DNA of 58,862 nucleotides from Hyphomicrobiales bacterium. Its GTDB lineage: Bacteria > Pseudomonadota > Alphaproteobacteria > Rhizobiales > Xanthobacteraceae. The stretch covers positions 1 to 58,862 of the forward strand of contig JAJPKK010000160.1 of assembly GCA_021323775.1 (NCBI GenBank), given 5' to 3'. Below, in pieces: positions 56,020-58,862 of this stretch (its first letter is position 1; the number at the start of each line of letters is the position of its first letter). The notes below the pieces were generated by a model. That model did not search any database. It saw only the letters and a list, made by a program, of their open reading frames with translations, and was not told the origin of the DNA. The position numbers and the translations under genes are program-made.

Positions 56020-56268
56020 TCGCGCCCGCCGCTGTTGACCGGCGGCAGGCGTTTTCTTGCCGCAACCCAGAGCGGCAACACAAAACCGGCTCATGCTTAC
56101 CCCCGAGGCAGGGCTTAACTCAGTCCCTTCCTCCGCCACCTGCAGTCATGGCGACCGCAGCTGTGGCTGGACGACGCGCCGTCTCGCCATCAAGCTTCGG
56201 GACCAACTCTTCGTAATTGCCTCCGACTTGCTGAACGCTTGCTGAACGACCGGACCTCTCGCCGCCCG

Positions 56269-57114
56269 TCAGAACTCGGCTTTTTCGGCGGTCGGCAGCG
56301 GATCGGCGCCTGCGGTGAAAGGGTTGTTCATTTCGCCAGCGGCGCAGCGCCACTCGGCGAGTGTCGCCTCCACCCGCCGCGAGCGCTTGGTCACATGCAG
56401 CGGCTTGAGGAAAACCGCCGGATCGTCGATCAGGACTTCAGCCTCAAGGAATTTGCCGCCTTCGACCAGGCGAAGGCGCTCGACCACGTGCAGCTTTTCG
56501 CTGTGCGGCGTGCGGAAGTTGTCAATGAACGTCTTGTCGTTGAGGCCGACGGTGTCGATCACCAGCGTGTCGCCCTCATAATGTCCGACCGACTCGCCGT
56601 ACCAGGACGGCTTGGGATTCGCCGAATGGGGCACGTTGAGGTAGATACGGCGCACATCATTATCATGCTGCGCAATCATCCGGACCTGCGTCGGTGTCTG
56701 GACAAAGAACATCGGCTGTGCCGGGGTCAGAAGAAAGGCGGGCACGCCGGTCGCCCAGCAGCGCGCCGAGCGCGACCACATCGGCTTGCCAGCAAACACA
56801 TCCTCGTTCGCTTTCTTCAGCGCGTCTTTCGCGAATTGCGTCAGGTTGGGATTGTTGATGTCGGCGACGCGAAATGTCGGTTGCTCGCCGCGGTTGTTGG
56901 GCACATAGCGGTGCGCGGGGTCTTGCGTCACGGGCGGCGGGCTGCCCGGCAGCGGCGTCCATTCGGTGCCCACCGCGACCCACCCGGCATTGTTGGCCGA
57001 GAAGTCGGGCGGACTTTGCTGCGCGACCGCCGGCGCGACGCCTGTGCCGATGAGCCCGGCCAGCAGGCTGGCGGCGAGCGCATATTTGTGCTTGCTCCCA
57101 AGACGCGTGGGCAT
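56269..57114 (-). CDS. Uncharacterised periplasmic protein, copy B
   Basis: This 281-residue exported protein is a paralog of the one at 41326-42177. It has a signal peptide (YALAASLLAGLIGTGVAPAVA) and shares QPTFRVADINNPNLTQFA, VRRIYLNVPHSANPKPSWYG, SVGHYEGDTLVIDTVGLNDKT and DNFRTPHSEKLHVVERLRL. The function is unknown. The blocks suggest a conserved beta-rich domain. It stands alone between the lytic transglycosylase and the allophanate hydrolase. A GGAGGGAGGAAGCC ribosome site precedes the ATG. Confidence 0.78.
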   Translation of the reverse strand: MPTRLGSKHKYALAASLLAGLIGTGVAPAVAQQSPPDFSANNAGWVAVGTEWTPLPGSPPPVTQDPAHRYVPNNRGEQPTFRVADINNPNLTQFAKDALKKANEDVFAGKPMWSRSARCWATGVPAFLLTPAQPMFFVQTPTQVRMIAQHDNDVRRIYLNVPHSANPKPSWYGESVGHYEGDTLVIDTVGLNDKTFIDNFRTPHSEKLHVVERLRLVEGGKFLEAEVLIDDPAVFLKPLHVTKRSRRVEATLAEWRCAAGEMNNPFTAGADPLPTAEKAEF

Positions 57115-57435
57115 GGCTTCCTCCCTCCGTGCGGTCGTTGGCGCCGCAGCTTAGAAATTCGACTTGCCAGCATACCATAGCATCGCACGAGAATCGCACG
57201 TGGAGCTTTCGGCAAGGCACAAGTTTGCGCCCGGCATCGAATGGCATGCCGTTTGCTGGTCTTGTCCCCGGAAGGGGTCACGGAGCGTGCGCCGCAGGTT
57301 GGCCGGTGGCGACTATCGTCCGTGGTAAGACCACCGCGCCTGGTAAGATCATGATGGATTGCGGCAAACTTTGTTGGATCGCTCCAACATGGACCCGCGC
57401 CACCTGCGTCCGCTCGGAGTATTCAGCACCCGCCG
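57115..57435. other. Intergenic region between divergent genes
   Basis: These 321 bases lie between the periplasmic copy B and the allophanate hydrolase. They are somewhat less GC-rich near 57340-57380 but hold no gene, clear promoter or repeat that I can support. Confidence 0.35.
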
Positions 57436-58862
57436 ATGCCCGCCAGTGACGTCGAAACCATTGCCGAGATCACGGCCGCCTATCGGGCCGGCGCTGCCAC
57501 GCCGGCCGGCATCATGGCGCGCAGCTATGCCCGCATGCGCGCGCTCAACGATCCGGCAATCTTCATTTCGGTCCTTGACGAAAGCGAGGCCCTCACGGAG
57601 GCCCAAGCGTTGGAGGCAGCGGGAAATCGCGATCTGCCCCTGTTTGGCGTTCCGCTCGCCGTCAAGGACAATATCGACGTCCGCGGCTTCGCGACCACCG
57701 CGGCTTGCCCGGACTTCGCGTATCGCCCGGCTGCAGACGCCGCCGCAGTCGCGCGGCTGCGCCGGGCCGGTGCGATCATCATCGGCAAGACGAATCTCGA
57801 CCAGTTCGCGACCGGCCTCGTCGGCGTGCGCTCTCCCTACGGCGTGCCCCGCAATCCGCTCGATCCGAAGCTCATTCCCGGCGGGTCGAGTTCCGGGTCT
57901 GCGGTTGCGGTCGCGACCGGCATCGTGCCGGCGGCGCTCGGCACCGACACTGCGGGTTCAGGGCGCATCCCGGCGTTGTTCAACAATATCGTGGGTCTCA
58001 AGCCGAGCCTTGGCCTCGTCTCTACGACCGGCGTCGTGCCGGCCTGCCGCACGCTCGACTGCGTGTCGATATTTGCCCACACGACGGACGACTGCTCGGC
58101 GGTGCTCGCCGTCATGGCGGGCTTCGATGACGACGATCCCTACTCCCGCCGCCGGCCCCTCCAAAGCCCAGGCGCTCCGCCGACCGTTCGTCTCGGCGTG
58201 CCGCAGCCCGGTCAGCGCCTCTTCTTCGGCGACCGCCGGGCCGCCGCCGACTACACGCACGCGCTCGACCGGCTGGCGCGGCTCGGCGCCGTGATCGTCG
58301 AGATCGACATCGAGCCATTCTACGAGGCTGCGCGGCTGCTCTACGAGGGCCCCTGGCTGGCGGAGCGCTATGCGGCCACCCGCGACTTCATCGCGTCCTC
58401 GCCCCAATCAATGCATGGGGTGACGCTTCAAATCATCCTCGACGGCGCCCGGCCGTCAGCGGCCGATGCCTTCACGGCATTCTATCGGCTCGAACAACTG
58501 CGCCGCACCGCAGAGCGCCAGTTTGAGGCGATCGATGCGTTGGCGTTGCCGACCGCGCCGACGCTCTATACGGTCGACGAGGTTCTGGCCGATCCGATCG
58601 GGCTTAATTCGCGGCTCGGCGCCTACACAAACTTCGTGAACCTGCTCGATTTGTGCGGGCTTGCCCTGCCGGCGGCGCTGCACGCTGGCCCTTCCGGACG
58701 AGCACCGTTCGGCATCACGCTGATGGCGCCCGGCGGCAATGACGGCCTTGTCGCGGCGATCGGCCGCCGCTTTCACGCCGACGTTTCGCTGCCGCTTGGG
58801 GCGCTCGACCGGAAGCACCCGCCGTCGGGCCCGCCGCTCCCTGCCCTCCCCCGGCCGCGGGG
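57436..58862 (+). CDS. atzF: Allophanate hydrolase (amidase-signature), 3' truncated by the window
   Basis: This gene starts MPASDVETIAEITAAYRAGA and runs off the right edge after about 475 codons. It has the amidase signature with the Ser-cisSer-Lys triad: Lys in GVPLAVKDNIDVRG, GGSSSGSAVAVATG and GTDTAGSGRIPALFNN. The sequence resembles allophanate hydrolase, which splits allophanate to ammonia and carbon dioxide in urea or cyanurate breakdown. The later domain that distinguishes AtzF is partly out of range, so plain amidase remains possible. No urea carboxylase gene is in the window. Confidence 0.82.
   Translation, partial: MPASDVETIAEITAAYRAGAATPAGIMARSYARMRALNDPAIFISVLDESEALTEAQALEAAGNRDLPLFGVPLAVKDNIDVRGFATTAACPDFAYRPAADAAAVARLRRAGAIIIGKTNLDQFATGLVGVRSPYGVPRNPLDPKLIPGGSSSGSAVAVATGIVPAALGTDTAGSGRIPALFNNIVGLKPSLGLVSTTGVVPACRTLDCVSIFAHTTDDCSAVLAVMAGFDDDDPYSRRRPLQSPGAPPTVRLGVPQPGQRLFFGDRRAAADYTHALDRLARLGAVIVEIDIEPFYEAARLLYEGPWLAERYAATRDFIASSPQSMHGVTLQIILDGARPSAADAFTAFYRLEQLRRTAERQFEAIDALALPTAPTLYTVDEVLADPIGLNSRLGAYTNFVNLLDLCGLALPAALHAGPSGRAPFGITLMAPGGNDGLVAAIGRRFHADVSLPLGALDRKHPPSGPPLPALPRPR

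Noticed and set aside
57359-58294. 311-codon frame in the amidase region
   Set aside because: It is out of frame with the amidase signature. The true gene starts at 57436 and runs off the window.

Overview
The window is high-GC alphaproteobacterial chromosome. The best fit is a member of the Hyphomicrobiales close to Bradyrhizobium, Rhodopseudomonas or the Xanthobacteraceae. This rests on the gene content (PhaR and PHB thiolase near rpmF, an HWE histidine kinase, DUF3551, RT0821-type and Extensin_C proteins, Bug/TctC receptors, many CoA- and amidohydrolase-type catabolic genes) and on dispersed palindromic repeats between genes. I saw no rRNA, tRNA, CRISPR array, phage or transposase gene.

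Layout. 1-3.2 kb: a Bug-type receptor translationally coupled to a truncated TPP enzyme, divergent from a Tat-exported amidohydrolase. 3.2-7 kb: Uma2 nuclease, Tat-exported metallophosphoesterase plus periplasmic cupredoxin, a large palindromic element, and an outer-membrane transporter-like protein. 7-9.1 kb: a two-gene operon of a thioredoxin-like protein and a UGSC-family protein whose frame is interrupted by TGA at the UGSC motif, so it is a probable selenoprotein that a standard gene caller would split in two. 9-17.8 kb: VOC protein, PQQ dehydrogenase, XRE regulator, metallo-beta-lactamase-fold hydrolase, and the membrane set DUF1499, M48 peptidase, DUF898. 18-26.2 kb: acyl-CoA ligase, SolA-like oxidase, HWE kinase, Extensin_C protein and class III aminotransferase. 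26.4-31.9 kb: L,D-transpeptidase, SDR, pdxH, a lipoprotein, a DnaJ-like chaperone, ChaB and DUF3551. 32-37.9 kb: PHB thiolase, a PhaR-like fragment, phaR, gamma-glutamyltransferase, a membrane protein, rpmF and a beta-hydroxyacid dehydrogenase. 38-44.5 kb: CocE/NonD hydrolase, a second amidohydrolase, a periplasmic protein of unknown function and a NosR-like flavin/iron-sulfur membrane protein. 44.6-50 kb: FAD monooxygenase divergent from a cupin and a livHMGF transporter. 50-53.4 kb: homogentisate dioxygenase and 4-hydroxyphenylpyruvate dioxygenase with a divergent Lrp/AsnC regulator. 53.8-58.9 kb: lytic transglycosylase, a paralog of the unknown periplasmic protein, and a truncated allophanate hydrolase.

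How the genes fit together. Tyrosine catabolism (hpd, hmgA, AsnC regulator) and PHB metabolism (thiolase, phaR) are recognisable pathways. Most of the rest is uptake, periplasmic redox and catabolic enzymes without an obvious single pathway. The least expected items are the split UGSC selenoprotein with its thioredoxin-like partner, a roughly 230-bp near-perfect palindrome, a family of palindromic intergenic repeats, and two copies of an uncharacterised periplasmic protein, one of them just upstream of a NosR-like electron-transfer protein.
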